Source of the DNA: Bacteroidota bacterium
Lineage (GTDB): Bacteria > Bacteroidota > Bacteroidia > AKYH767-A > 2013-40CM-41-45
Direction of reading: 5' to 3'
DNA: 64,000 nucleotides
NCBI GenBank assembly: GCA_016708785.1
Contig: JADJFC010000006.1
Span: forward strand, 124,001 to 188,000
The translations under genes were made by a program, and so were the position numbers. Below are positions 35,585-45,380 of the stretch, one piece after another. The notes beneath the pieces are model-generated. The model was not told the DNA's origin, ran no database searches, and saw nothing but the letters and a program-made list of their open reading frames with translations. Position 1 is the first letter of the stretch. Each line of letters opens with the position of its first letter.

Positions 35585-36421
35585 ATGAAGAAAGCGAAAG
35601 TTTTATTTATTTCACAGGAAATGACACCGTTTCTTGAGTTGACTGAAATTTCGAAAATTGCCAGATTCCTTCCCCAAGGAATTCAGGAAAAAGGAAAAGA
35701 GATCAGAACATTCATGCCACGATTTGGGATGATCAATGAAAGAAGAAATCAGTTACATGAAGTTATTCGTCTTTCAGGAATGAATCTTATCATCGACGAT
35801 TCAGATCATCCTTTAATCATTAAAGTTGCTTCTATTCAGAGTGCGCGGATGCAAGTTTACTTTATCGACAACGACGAGTATTTCCAACGAAAATCAATCT
35901 TCCGCGACGCGAAGAAAAAATTCCACAAAGACAATGAAGACCGTATGGTATTCTTCTGTCGTGGAGTATTAGAAACCGTTAAAAAACTAGGTTGGGCTCC
36001 CGATGTTATCCACTGTCATGGCTGGATGACTTCTTTGATTCCATTCTTTATCAAGACCGGTTACAAAGACGATCCGATGTTCAAGAACAGTCGTGTTGTT
36101 TATTCTTCTTATTATCAGGATCTGGACGATACAATGAGTCCAAACCTTTTGAAAAAGCTGAAAATGGACGGTGTTACCCTTGAAGATTCCAAACTTTACA
36201 AAGAGCCATCAATGGTTAATGTAAATCTTGCAGCGATGAAGTTGTCGGATGGAGTGATCAAAGGTTGTGATGGTAAAAATGCAATATTGGATGCTTATCT
36301 TAAAAAAGCAGGCAAACCGGTGTTGGATTACCAAAACTTCGAAGACGAAAGCGCATTTGTTGCTGCTTGCTCAGACTTTTATGATGAACTATTAGAACAA
36401 GAACCAGTTCTTGCTGAATAA
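35585..36421 (+). CDS. glycogen/starch synthase catalytic-domain protein (GT5 N-terminal half)
   Basis: A 278-residue protein corresponds only to the N-terminal Rossmann domain of GlgA/GT5 synthases: AKVLFISQEMTPFLELTEISKIA, then FMPRFGMINERRNQLHE and WAPDVIHCHGWMTSLIPFFIK. The C-terminal nucleotide-binding domain is absent, as is usual for this short form in Bacteroidota, so catalysis is doubtful and a regulatory role is possible. It lies upstream of DUF4270 and glmS, a conserved neighbourhood whose functional logic is not established. Confidence 0.75.
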   Translation: MKKAKVLFISQEMTPFLELTEISKIARFLPQGIQEKGKEIRTFMPRFGMINERRNQLHEVIRLSGMNLIIDDSDHPLIIKVASIQSARMQVYFIDNDEYFQRKSIFRDAKKKFHKDNEDRMVFFCRGVLETVKKLGWAPDVIHCHGWMTSLIPFFIKTGYKDDPMFKNSRVVYSSYYQDLDDTMSPNLLKKLKMDGVTLEDSKLYKEPSMVNVNLAAMKLSDGVIKGCDGKNAILDAYLKKAGKPVLDYQNFEDESAFVAACSDFYDELLEQEPVLAE

Positions 36422-36528
36422 AACATGAATCAAAAATTTCCGGATGTCTCCCCATCCAAAGGAAATCTTGTAAAAACAATTTTACAGAACCTTACGAAAT
36501 CAACTAAAAAGACTTCCTCTACCATTTG

Positions 36529-37812
36529 GTGGAGGAAATCTTTTTAATAGTTCAGCCTCTTCTGGCAGGAATACTACTTTTTTTCGGCTGTAATGATCCG
36601 TAAACTCTTCCGGTCGATGTACTTCCAAATGGCGATGAACTTCTAACTGTATTCTCCGATACTAGTACGATCATCAACCGGATTCTAGTTGAAGATTCTT
36701 TGCAAACCGATGAACTTTCTGCATCATTGCTTGGAAACATCAACGATGCAAATTTCGGTGTTACCACTGCTTCGATCTATACTCAAGTAAATCTTGCGGG
36801 CACACCAGCATTTGGTACAACGCCAATTGCAGATTCATTGGTACTCATCCTGGGATACGACGGATATTATGGTGATACAACAGAATCTCAGACGGTAAAT
36901 GTTTATCATCTCACTTCTGATCTTTCGACCGATAGTACATATTATGCCTATTCATCATTTGCATATGACCCTACGCCGGTTGGCACGAAAACATTTTTAC
37001 CCGCGCCATTAAGCAATGTTGTACTTGACTCCGATACAGCAAACAAAATGGCTCCGCATTTAAGAATTCGTCTGGACAACAGTCTGGCCGATTCAATCCT
37101 TGCCCAAAACGGAACCGTAAACCTGACCACTAATACACTTTGGCTGGCTTACTTTAAAGGATTAAAAATTGAGGCTACACCTACAGCAAGTCTTGGCAAA
37201 GGCTCGATTTCATACTTCAACTTTTTCAATTCTGCACTTACCATTTATTTCCACAACGATACTGTTCCGAAGAAATACAACTTTTCTTTGTTAAATGCCA
37301 GAACAAACAACTTTACCCATGATTACACGGGGACTCCGGTTGAAACCTTATTAAATTCAGGTACAACTGATTCGCTCTGTTACGTTTCGGCAAATGGAGG
37401 TGTTAAAACCATGATTTCATTACCTTATTTGAAACATTTTGTCGACTCAGGCAGTATTGTAGTTAATAAAGCGGAGATAGTTGTAACACCTCAAGGAAAT
37501 GTTCCGGCAAATTACCCAGTGCCTGCAAAATTACTTTTGACAACACGGGCTGACAACGGAACAGTAATATTCCCGATTGATTATTATGAATCATCAGGAT
37601 ACTTTGGCGGTACATACAACACCACTAACAACACGTACACATTCAATATTGCACGACAAATTCAGGGAATCCTGGATGGCACTTACAGCAGTTCTGATTT
37701 TTATATTGTTGTTTCAGGTGCGGGTGTATTATCGAACAGAGTGATACTTGGAAGTAGTACGAATCCGAATTATAAAATGAAGTTGAATCTTTATTACACC
37801 AAAATAAATTAA
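36529..37812 (+). CDS. DUF4270 lipoprotein (in-frame stop near the N-terminus)
   Basis: The frame opens at a GTG near 36529 and reads through a hydrophobic signal (VQPLLAGILLFFGCNDP, lipobox Cys at 36589-36591), a TAA at 36601-36603, then TLPVDVLPNGDELLTVF and about 400 further residues with no other stop. The first ATG-like start after the stop would lose the lipoprotein signal. DUF4270 proteins are surface-type lipoproteins of Bacteroidota with unknown function; the body is beta-rich with Ser/Thr/Asn. One base change (GAA or AAA to TAA) explains the stop. It ends 9 bp before glmS. Note that the start is weakly defined, since no clear ATG is in frame. Confidence 0.6.
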
Positions 37813-37821
37813 TCACACACC

Positions 37822-39663
37822 ATGTGCGGAATCGTAGCATACATAGGACACCGCGAAGCCTATCCCATCATCATTAAAGGATTACAAAGACTGGAATATC
37901 GTGGATACGATAGTGCCGGCGTTGCCATCCTTAATGGAGATCTAAAAGTTTATAAGAAAGCCGGAAAAGTAAGTGACTTACACGACTTCGTAAAAGGAAA
38001 AGACATTACCGGGAAGATCGGTATGGGTCATACTCGTTGGGCAACTCACGGAGAACCGAATGACAGAAATGCCCATCCGCATAATTCACAATCCGGGAAA
38101 TTCGCCATCATACATAATGGAATCATCGAAAATTATTCTTCTATCAAAGCAGAATTAATTAAGCGTGGTCATACATTTAACAGTGATACGGATACAGAAG
38201 TACTTGTACACCTGATCGAAGATATCCACGAAAATTGAAATGTAAGTCTAGATGAAGCAGTACGTTTAGCATTAGGCGAAGTCATCGGAGCCTATGCCAT
38301 CGTTGTCCTTTCAAAAGAAAATCCAAACGAATTGATTTGCGCTCGTAAAGGCAGTCCAATCGTACTTGGAGTAGGAAAAGCAAATGACGAATTCTTTGTC
38401 GCTTCCGATGCTACACCTATCATCGAATATACAAACAATGTAATTTATCTGAACGATGGCGAAGTTGCTTACATCAAAGATGGTAAGTTAACTGTTAAGA
38501 CGATTGAAAATCAGGTAAAGACTCCATACATCCATGAACTGGAACTCAAATTAGAGCAGCTTGAAAAAGGCGGCTATGAGCACTTCATGTTGAAAGAGAT
38601 CTACGAACAACCTCGTTCTATCTGGGACAGTATGCGTGGACGTATTGATGCCAAAAAAGGCTTCTTACGTATGGGTGGTGTTGCAGAATACGAGAACAAA
38701 TTTGTGAATGCGAAACGTATCGTGATCATTGGTTGTGGTACTTCATGGCATGCCGGCTTAGTTGCTGAATACCTGATCGAAGATCTTGCACGAATCCCGG
38801 TTGAAGTTGAATACGCATCTGAATTCCGTTACCGTAATCCGGTGATCTATGAAGATGATATCGTAATTCCAATTTCTCAATCAGGTGAAACAGCAGATAC
38901 TCTTGCAGCTATTGAACTTGCGAAATCAAAAGGTGCTATCATCTTCGGTGTATGTAACGTAGTAGGATCATCGATCCCTCGTGCTACACATGCCGGAGCA
39001 TATACTCACGCTGGTCCTGAGATCGGTGTGGCGTCTACAAAAGCATTTACTGCACAGGTAACAGTTCTTACTTTGATCGCTCTTCAAATGGCGCGTTCAA
39101 GAGGAACCATTACTGATTCTCGTTTTCATCAGTTGCTGAATGAGCTGGAAGCCATTCCTGCGAAAGTTGAAAAGGCGCTTCAGTCAAATGATATGATCAT
39201 GAAACTTGCCGCTAAATTCAAAGATGTATCAAACGCTTTGTACTTAGGTCGCGGTTATGGCTTCCCTGTTGCCCTAGAAGGTGCATTGAAGCTAAAAGAG
39301 ATCTCTTACATCCACGCAGAAGGTTATCCTGCTGCCGAAATGAAACATGGTCCGATCGCTTTGATCGACGAAAATATGCCTGTAGTCGTGATTGCAACTA
39401 AAAATGAGACTTACGAAAAAGTAGTAAGTAACATCCAGGAAGTAAAAGCACGTAAAGGTATTGTGATCGCCATTATCACGGAAGGTGATGAGACAGTAAA
39501 AGGAATGGCAGATTATTGCATCGAAGTTCCGGAGACAGATGATATCCTTGTACCATTGATCTCTGTTATTCCATTGCAATTACTTTCTTATCATATCGCT
39601 GTGATGAGAGGATGTAATGTTGATCAACCACGGAATCTTGCCAAGTCGGTGACCGTAGAATAA
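37822..39663 (+). CDS. glmS: glutamine--fructose-6-phosphate aminotransferase (in-frame TGA)
   Basis: GlmS makes glucosamine-6-phosphate for peptidoglycan and LPS. The N-terminal amidotransferase domain starts with the nucleophile Cys2 (MCGIVAYIGH) and includes MGHTRWATHGEPNDRNAHPH and HNGIIENY; two SIS domains follow (IIGCGTSWHAGLVAEYL, ISQSGETADTLAAIELAK, RGYGFPVALEGALKLKE, and the C-terminal DQPRNLAKSVTVE). The frame is intact over 614 codons except a TGA at 38236-38238 between HEN and NVSLDEAVRLAL. It is an essential gene, so an assembly substitution is more likely than a real nonsense mutation. A strong terminator follows. Confidence 0.95.
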
Positions 39664-39682
39664 ATCTACTTCATACATAATT

Positions 39683-39718
39683 AAAGCCTGCCTGGATTCG
39701 TCTGAGCAGGCTTTTTTG
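39683..39718 (+). terminator. intrinsic terminator of glmS
   Basis: AAAGCCTGC (39683-39691) pairs with GCAGGCTTT (39706-39714), followed by TTTTTT, 20 bp past the glmS stop. Confidence 0.85.
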
Positions 39719-39819
39719 TTGGTTTTAGTTTGAGGTCTTAGATGATGGTTTTGGGTCAAGTGTTAATTTGGGGTCTACAAATTGAATTACTAAGTTTAAA
39801 ATGCGAAACTTTAATTTTT

Positions 39820-39900
39820 TTAAACACAAAGAACACAAGAAAAAAATAAGAGACACAAGAGTGCCCAAAGTAATGCCTTAACTCACCTTTGACCAAAAAA
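39820..39900. repeat. ACACAAAGAACACAAG word-repeat region downstream of glmS
   Basis: AACACAAAGAACACAAG plus A/G runs (39823-39866) and a single CACCTTTGACC (39884-39894) occupy the 329-bp gap between glmS and the next gene. Nothing else is recognisable there. Confidence 0.5.
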
Positions 39901-39992
39901 TATATTGTCTGAAAAATACAGATTCACCACAGAATCTCGTACTATGATTTTACTTAACTTTACCCAAACAATAAAACTTCTATTAATCAGAT

Positions 39993-40802
39993 ATGAAATC
40001 AAAACTGTTTCTGGCAGCAACCTGCCTGCTTTTTGCAAATGCTACTTCAGCATTGAATCCGTCAAAAGAATATGCGACAAAGCCGGATAAATACGGAATG
40101 ACCTACAAAGAAGAAAAGGTACCTACAAAAGACGGCGCTTCTCTGAATGCATGGTTCTTTGAAACTGCAAAAAAAACCACCAATTGGGTGATCATCAGTG
40201 GTAGCGGCGACGGAAATATGGCCGACAATATTGAGATCGCCAGTCAGTTTCTTTCTGCAGGATGGAATGTTGCCATGTACGACTACCGTGGTTATGGAGC
40301 CAGCAGCGATTTCGCAATTGATCCTGAGACCTACATTTATCCGCAATTCATTGCTGACTTAAATGGTGTAGCAGATTATTTACGCAAGTCTCGTGCAATT
40401 ACAAAGTTTGATCTTTATGGTACAAATATCGGAGCAGGATTATCATTAGGTGTTGGCTGTAACCGTACTGAGACAAGAAAAATCATTGCTGATGGTAGCT
40501 GGACAGGACTTGAATTGATGAAAAAGAAATTTAAGGAAGTACTAACGAAAAATGTAGTCATACCATTTGGTTACGATAAAAACTACGAACCAATGTATGC
40601 ATGCGACCGTTCACGTCCGACAATCAAAGGAGTTCTGCTCATCGTTTCAGCAAAAGATTCCATGATCAATCCGAATGACATGAAACTTTTAAAATGCCAG
40701 ACTTCATTGTATATCGTAGCAAATAGTCCTTCGAATGCTGAGAACTTCAATACAGATAAGAATGTTTATTTTGAGAAGGTTTCGAAGTTTTTGAATCAGT
40801 AA
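39993..40802 (+). CDS. secreted alpha/beta-hydrolase-fold protein lacking the catalytic serine
   Basis: A 269-residue protein has a signal peptide (MKSKLFLAATCLLFANATSA) and an alpha/beta-hydrolase fold: WVIISGSGDGNM, AMYDYRGYGAS (oxyanion region) and the nucleophile-elbow position FDLYGTNIGAG. There the usual G-x-S-x-G is GTNIG, with Asn145 in place of Ser. The Asp loop (SAKDSMINP) is present, but no His follows at the expected place (IVANSPSNAENF). It is therefore probably not a hydrolase and may bind a ligand or partner. Its stop codon begins a TAAGTGG word-repeat facing the one after nfu. Confidence 0.75.
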   Translation: MKSKLFLAATCLLFANATSALNPSKEYATKPDKYGMTYKEEKVPTKDGASLNAWFFETAKKTTNWVIISGSGDGNMADNIEIASQFLSAGWNVAMYDYRGYGASSDFAIDPETYIYPQFIADLNGVADYLRKSRAITKFDLYGTNIGAGLSLGVGCNRTETRKIIADGSWTGLELMKKKFKEVLTKNVVIPFGYDKNYEPMYACDRSRPTIKGVLLIVSAKDSMINPNDMKLLKCQTSLYIVANSPSNAENFNTDKNVYFEKVSKFLNQ

Positions 40803-41066
40803 GTGGTGAGTGGTAAGTGGTAATTAGCAAGGCGCGACCAAATTCAAAGACCAGCAAAAATAAAATTACAATATATTGCAATAACAAATAGAAAGAGGTT
40901 AGTGGATAAATTCCAATAACCTCTTTCTATTTTTACTTTATAATAGTTTTTTTTACAAATTGTATTTTTACTGTTTTCCAATGACAAATTACAACTTACT
41001 TTTTTCTTGAATTAATTTCCAAGTACGCAGTGATTGCTACTTACTACTTACCAATCACTACTTACC
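40800..41066. repeat. TAAGTGG/TAAGTAG word-repeats facing each other between convergent genes
   Basis: The left copy (40800-40831) starts with the TAA stop of the plus-strand gene; the right copy (41035-41066) ends 1 bp from the stop of the minus-strand nfu gene. Read from each gene, both begin at the stop codon and show stops in several frames. The same words occur after korA and korB. Confidence 0.7.
40888..40935 (+). terminator. terminator hairpin between convergent genes
   Basis: A 14-bp perfect stem (40888-40901 with 40917-40930) is followed by TTTTTA on the plus strand, and a T-rich stretch also follows on the minus strand. It can terminate the plus-strand hydrolase-like gene and possibly nfu. 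Confidence 0.8.
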
Positions 41067-41067
41067 A

Positions 41068-41310
41068 TCAGACAGCATCCTCCGCCAAAGCCTCTACCCT
41101 TTTGATCTCCGGTACCATCTTCAAGATCGTTTGTTCGATGCCGGCTTTCAATGTCATTGCACTCATGCTGCATGAACTGCAGGCACCATGAAAACGAAGA
41201 CGAACAACCATTTCATCAGTGATGTCAACTAATGAAACATCGCCGTTATCTGATTCCAGATAAGGCCTCAACTGACTCAATGCTTCTTCAACTCTTCTGT
41301 GCAATTCCAT
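41068..41310 (-). CDS. NifU-like (Nfu) Fe-S carrier domain protein
   Basis: An 80-residue Nfu domain has Cys44 and Cys47 in HGACSSCSMSAMTLKAGIE, which hold a transferable [4Fe-4S] cluster between two monomers. It lies 22 bp after mrp on the same strand, so the two probably act together in Fe-S cluster delivery. The full length is the minimal Nfu core, without A-type or NifU N-terminal domains. Confidence 0.92.
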   Translation of the reverse strand: MELHRRVEEALSQLRPYLESDNGDVSLVDITDEMVVRLRFHGACSSCSMSAMTLKAGIEQTILKMVPEIKRVEALAEDAV

Positions 41311-41332
41311 CTGTACTCTTTCGATTATTTTA

Positions 41333-42435
41333 TTAATATGCTATTGCTGAAACTCTCTCTGTTGGAGATTGGTTTGCATTGCGAATAGCAACCTGACGAA
41401 TCATATTGTCAGTTACTGTATCGAATGCAATTGACTCCGGAGTATTATCATCTAACGCTACAGGGATTCCTGTATCGCCACCTTCTCGGATACTTTGTAC
41501 GATTGGTATTTCACCCAAGAATGGAATCTTTAATTCATCTGCTAATTTTGCTGCTCCTTCTTTTCCGAAAATATAATATTTGTTATTTGGAAGTTCAGCC
41601 GGCGTGAAGTATGACATATTTTCAACCAGTCCAAGAACAGGAACATTTACACTTTCCAACTGAAACATATTGATTCCTTTTCTTGCATCTGCAAGTGCAA
41701 CGTGTTGCGGTGTGCTTACAATGACAGCACCTGTTACAGGAACTGCACTAACAAGAGTAAGATGTATATCGCCTGTTCCCGGAGGCAAATCGATAAGCAT
41801 GTAATCCAACGCTCCCCATTCTGCGTCGCTGAATAATTGTTGTAATGCTTTTGAAGCCATTGGTCCTCGCCATGGAATAGCTTTGTTCGGATCAACTAGC
41901 ATTCCGATCGACAATACTTTTACTCCGTATTTTTCAAATGGAATCATGTATGAAACACCATTGCGTTCGTTCACGAATAACCGTTCGTGTTCTGCACCAA
42001 ACATGATGTGTTGCGATGGTCCGTAAATATCTGCATCGATCAATCCGACCTTTGCGCCTTTTTTTGCAAGAGAGATCGCTAAGTTGGCCGCCACAGTTGA
42101 TTTCCCTACTCCACCTTTTCCCGATGCAATTGCAATAATATTTTTAACATCCGGCAACAATGCTCCACCTGCAGCACGCGTACTCGTTGTTCTTGCTGTC
42201 ATGTTTACGGTTACATTCGCTTCCATGTCCACGAAATGGATGATGGCATTGATACAAGCTTGTTGGATCATTGCCTTCATCGGACAAGCCGGAGTGGTAA
42301 GGACAACCGTAAACGAAACATTCTTTCCTTCGACCTCGATATTTTCAATCATATTGAGGGTGATCAGATCCTTTTCAGATCCGGTTCGATCACATTTTTT
42401 AAGGCTTCTACAACCTGGTCTTTGGTAATTGACAT
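41333..42435 (-). CDS. Mrp/NBP35-family Fe-S cluster carrier ATPase (frameshifted near start)
   Basis: The gene starts at the ATG at 42435 (MSITKDQVVEALKNVIEPDL), with a DUF59-type N-terminal domain (TPACPMKAMIQQACINAI) and a P-loop ATPase (IASGKGGVGKSTVAANLA, DADIYGPSQHIMFG, IDLPPGTGDIHLTL). One base is missing from the T-run at 42372-42375: KKDLITLNMIENIEV is split, so the open frame begins at 42352. Adding it gives 368 codons. The usual C-terminal CxxC is replaced by TPAELPNNKYYIFG, which I recall as normal for this phylum. The protein loads or transfers Fe-S clusters and is operonic with nfu. Confidence 0.9.
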
Positions 42436-42514
42436 AGTGGTGCGAAGGTAGGTTATTTCGGGGAAATGTCTTGGAAGTGTTGACAATTCAAATGGTAAAA
42501 GCAGAATCAATTTT

Positions 42515-42542
42515 GGTCAAGGGTCAAAGGTCAAAGGTCAAA
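42515..42542. repeat. GGTCAAGGGTCAAAGG word-repeat upstream of mrp
   Basis: Four tandem GGTCAA(A/G) units lie between the alkyltransferase-like gene stop (42576) and mrp. It is the same word as at 10055, 34357, 43014 and 50353. Confidence 0.65.
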
Positions 42543-42575
42543 TTTTTAGGGGTATTTCGCGTTTTTACTAAGGAT

Positions 42576-42941
42576 TCACATAGCTAACTCGATCATCGGA
42601 TCCCAAAAAAGTTCCTTGAATTTCACGATCTGATCGCCTTTTACCTTGATTCCTTCCTTTTCCAATAACAATTGCATGGCTTTGGGGTCACCGAAATGAT
42701 GCTTGCCTGTGAGGAGACCAACACGATTGACGACTCTATGTGCAGGAACTTTCGGTTTTACATTGTGGGCACCATTCATTGCCCATCCGACCATACGGCT
42801 TGACTTGGCCGTACCCAAATATTTTGCAATGGCACCATAACTTGTTACGCGACCTTTGGGAATCAATCGAACGACTGCATACACCTGATTGAAAAATGAA
42901 TCAAGTTTATTTTCTTCTTGCGTGATTTTAGACTTCGTCAT
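42576..42941 (-). CDS. alkyltransferase-like (ATL) protein
   Basis: A 121-residue protein has the DNA-binding fold of O6-alkylguanine-DNA alkyltransferase: VYAVVRLIPKGRVTSYGAIA, SSRMVGWAMNG, and KVPAHRVVN. In that motif the alkyl-accepting Cys (PCHR) is Ala67. It therefore cannot remove alkyl groups and should act as an ATL that binds O6-alkylguanine and recruits nucleotide excision repair. It is transcribed alone, between repeat elements. Confidence 0.88.
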   Translation of the reverse strand: MTKSKITQEENKLDSFFNQVYAVVRLIPKGRVTSYGAIAKYLGTAKSSRMVGWAMNGAHNVKPKVPAHRVVNRVGLLTGKHHFGDPKAMQLLLEKEGIKVKGDQIVKFKELFWDPMIELAM

Positions 42942-43013
42942 TGGAAACGAAGTTGCACTTTTTTATTACGCAACTCAAGTGGTTGGAGAAAATTGCAGGA
43001 ATAAAATATGAAA

Positions 43014-43060
43014 AAAGGTCAAAGGTTTGAATGCTTTTGCATTACGGACCTTTGACCTTT
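43014..43060 (-). terminator. hairpin terminator of the T9SS gene, made of GGTCAAAGG words
   Basis: AAAGGTCAAAGGT (43014-43026) pairs perfectly with 43048-43060 over 13 bp. On the minus strand it is followed by TTTTTTC. It starts 30 bp past the T9SS protein stop. Confidence 0.7.
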
Positions 43061-43090
43061 GCTTGCCCCAATGAAGGCCTTAATAATTCG

Positions 43091-44542
43091 TTATTCCTTT
43101 ACAAACTTCGCAGTACGTATGTTTCCATCATTCGCTTTCAAAGTAAGCACATACATTCCAGGCGTGATATCTGAAACATCTAAGATGCCTGATGGCTTTA
43201 CCGAGAAACTGCATTTCCTTCCGGTGATATCAGTGAGAACTACTTCTGCAATATTTTCAGAATTGAAATGTATTTCATTGTTGGCAGGATTCGGATAAAC
43301 GTTAAGTTCTTCAACTTGCAATCCGTCGTCATTCAAACCAACTGTTCCATCACACAGGAATGTCATAAAACTATTATCAATTACACCGCTACCTGCAGGA
43401 AGGGATAATGTAGTTGCATCAAGTACAAAAGTTCCATCGTGTTTTCCACAAGTAAGCAGACAATTTTCCGATAAAAGATCCAACTCAATCAGGCCAGCAT
43501 TATTATCCAATGCTCTATCCCAAAGTGTAGCATATGCTGATGTCATTTTTACAATATGGGGTGTATTGAAAGAGCCATCGCCCATGATGTAATAATTACC
43601 GGAATTATCAGGAATGACTTCTTTAATTTTTGAAGCTGCCCCTGCAATCAAAACTGAATCTACAAACAATGGTTGTCCTGTTGCATTGTCAAGTTTATAG
43701 ATATAACCATTTGGAAAATTTGATTTTGTAATCGTTCCAACTGTAACTGTTCCGAACAATGCATAGAAAGAAGCATAAACATTTCCTGAATTATCCAGAT
43801 TCAATCTAAATGTTTCTGCCAATGAAAAAGTCACAGGAGTACTCCACAATTGATTTAATGACGAATCAAACTTCAATATTTTATTCCCACCCTGAACAAT
43901 GATGTTATTGTTTGCATCTACTTCAACATTATGCAAGAAAGGACTTTGAAGATCTCCGGAAAAGGAAACAGAATTGACTATGGCTCCATTGCTTGCATCA
44001 ATTTTTGCGATGGTATTTGTACCTATATTAATGACCGGGACGTTATTATTATCAACTGCAATACCATATACTGGTGACCCATAGCCCTCTACCCAAAGCA
44101 CATTTCCATTGTTATCTACCTTTAAAACAAAACCCGGATTTGCAAATGCCATGCTTACACCATCAAATATAGCGGTGGACAATGTAGTTACACCACCACA
44201 GATATAAATGTTATTATTCTGATCCAATGCTACATCATAAGCGGCATCTCCGTTAGCCATTGTAGTTCCTCCACCTTTTAACCAGCTTATTACACCTGCA
44301 GAATTAGCTTTCCCAAAATAAACACCACCTATTCCTGCATTGAGAGTTGCTCCACTGAATGTAATTACATCTATCCTCTTTCCACAAAAATATACATTCC
44401 CGGAAGCGTCCGCTTTTGCATCGTACATCTGGTTACTTTGTGTGCCGCCGGTATTGTTTATCGATACCTGAAAGGTTGGCGTTTGGCCAAATGAAATGTT
44501 TGTAATAAATACTGCGATTGTAATCACAAATATGTTTTTCAT
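43091..44542 (-). CDS. T9SS-sorted beta-propeller-like secreted protein
   Basis: I start at the ATG at 44542 (MKNIFVITIAVF...SFGQ signal); the longer frame to 44596 adds residues with no signal. The 483-residue product has repeated blades of about 50-60 residues with patterns such as DASGNVYFCGK, DQNNNIYICGG, DNNGNVLWVEG and DNSGNVYASFY, as in SBBP/NHL-like propellers. The end (VEELNVYPNPANNEIHF, GRKCSF, GMYVLTLKAN, KFVKE) is a T9SS type A sorting domain. It should be secreted and anchored on the cell surface. Its function is unknown. Confidence 0.85.
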   Translation of the reverse strand: MKNIFVITIAVFITNISFGQTPTFQVSINNTGGTQSNQMYDAKADASGNVYFCGKRIDVITFSGATLNAGIGGVYFGKANSAGVISWLKGGGTTMANGDAAYDVALDQNNNIYICGGVTTLSTAIFDGVSMAFANPGFVLKVDNNGNVLWVEGYGSPVYGIAVDNNNVPVINIGTNTIAKIDASNGAIVNSVSFSGDLQSPFLHNVEVDANNNIIVQGGNKILKFDSSLNQLWSTPVTFSLAETFRLNLDNSGNVYASFYALFGTVTVGTITKSNFPNGYIYKLDNATGQPLFVDSVLIAGAASKIKEVIPDNSGNYYIMGDGSFNTPHIVKMTSAYATLWDRALDNNAGLIELDLLSENCLLTCGKHDGTFVLDATTLSLPAGSGVIDNSFMTFLCDGTVGLNDDGLQVEELNVYPNPANNEIHFNSENIAEVVLTDITGRKCSFSVKPSGILDVSDITPGMYVLTLKANDGNIRTAKFVKE

Positions 44543-44648
44543 ACTTTCTTTTTTTTGTAAAGAAAATACTATAAATAAATAGCTAAAAGAAGTCAAATAG
44601 TACTTGTCAACAATTGCAATGTTAGAAAAGGATACTCTTGGAAAAATA

Positions 44649-45317
44649 TCAGGAATTCAATTTAAATTGCAAGTAACAAATCTTCAATCCATCTTTCAAC
44701 CACATTTTTTCATAAGTAGTATTTATTGAAAGAACATCATCAAGAATTTCTGAATTATACAGATCACTTGTCTGTTTGAAAATTTTCAATTTTTGTTCAG
44801 CAATCATTTCAAGAGTGTAATCATAAAACGGACGACTGTCGGTTTTTAAATGAATGATACCATCCGCTGTCATGAATTTTCTATACAAGTCAAGGTAACG
44901 TGGCGAGGTCAATCGTTTTTTCGCTCGCGATTCTTCCAGATTGGGATCAGGAAAAGTGATCCACACTTCACTCACTTCATTAGGTGCAAAGAGTGCAGCA
45001 CAATTCTGGATCTGCATCCGTGCAAAACCAAGATTGGCAATATTATTCTCTACACCGGTTTTTGCACCTCTCCATAGGCGGGCACCTTTCCAGTCGATAC
45101 CGATAAAATTCTTATCTGGAAATTTCTCAGCAAGATTAACTGCATACTCTCCCCTACCACAACCTAATTCAACAATTATCGGATGATCATTCTTAAAAAA
45201 ATTCTGATGCCATTTGCCTTTCAATTCATGGTCAGCTGGCGGATATTCAAAATTCGGCTGGATTAAATTCGGAAAATTCTCATTTTCGGCGAAACGTCTA
45301 AGTTTGTCTTTTCCCAT
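44649..45317 (-). CDS. trmB: tRNA (guanosine(46)-N7)-methyltransferase
   Basis: TrmB methylates G46 of tRNA using SAM. I start at the ATG at 45317 (MGKDKLRRFAENENFPNL), since the frame up to 45446 codes for unusual sequence including a FERRKTKDELRY repeat-like stretch. The 222-residue protein has the SAM motif VELGCGRGEYAVNLAE, IGIDWKGARLWRG and the catalytic region VWITFPDPNLEESRAKKRLTSPRYL. Length and motifs are normal. Confidence 0.92.
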   Translation of the reverse strand: MGKDKLRRFAENENFPNLIQPNFEYPPADHELKGKWHQNFFKNDHPIIVELGCGRGEYAVNLAEKFPDKNFIGIDWKGARLWRGAKTGVENNIANLGFARMQIQNCAALFAPNEVSEVWITFPDPNLEESRAKKRLTSPRYLDLYRKFMTADGIIHLKTDSRPFYDYTLEMIAEQKLKIFKQTSDLYNSEILDDVLSINTTYEKMWLKDGLKICYLQFKLNS

Positions 45318-45349
45318 ACTGGCGGCGAAAGTAGCAAACTTCTTTGGAT

Positions 45350-45380
45350 ATCTTAATTCGTCTTTTGTCTTTCGTCTTTC
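45350..45380. repeat. short TCGTCTTTTGTCTTTCG word-repeat upstream of trmB
   Basis: TTCGTCTTTTGTCTTTCGTCTTTCGAAT lies 33 bp upstream of the trmB ATG. It is the same word as the hemA-hemC element at 12851-12914, but single-sided here. Confidence 0.45.

Noticed and set aside
36425..36547. 40-residue frame MNQKFPDVSPSKG... between the glgA-like and DUF4270 genes
   Set aside because: Too short, with no signal or family; it overlaps the likely leader of the DUF4270 gene in another frame. A real small peptide cannot be excluded.
38236..38238. TGA in glmS as selenocysteine or a recoded codon
   Set aside because: TGA is used as a normal stop in the window (for example mrp-nfu and Doc antitoxin genes), there is no SECIS-like structure, and GlmS has no Cys or Sec at this point.
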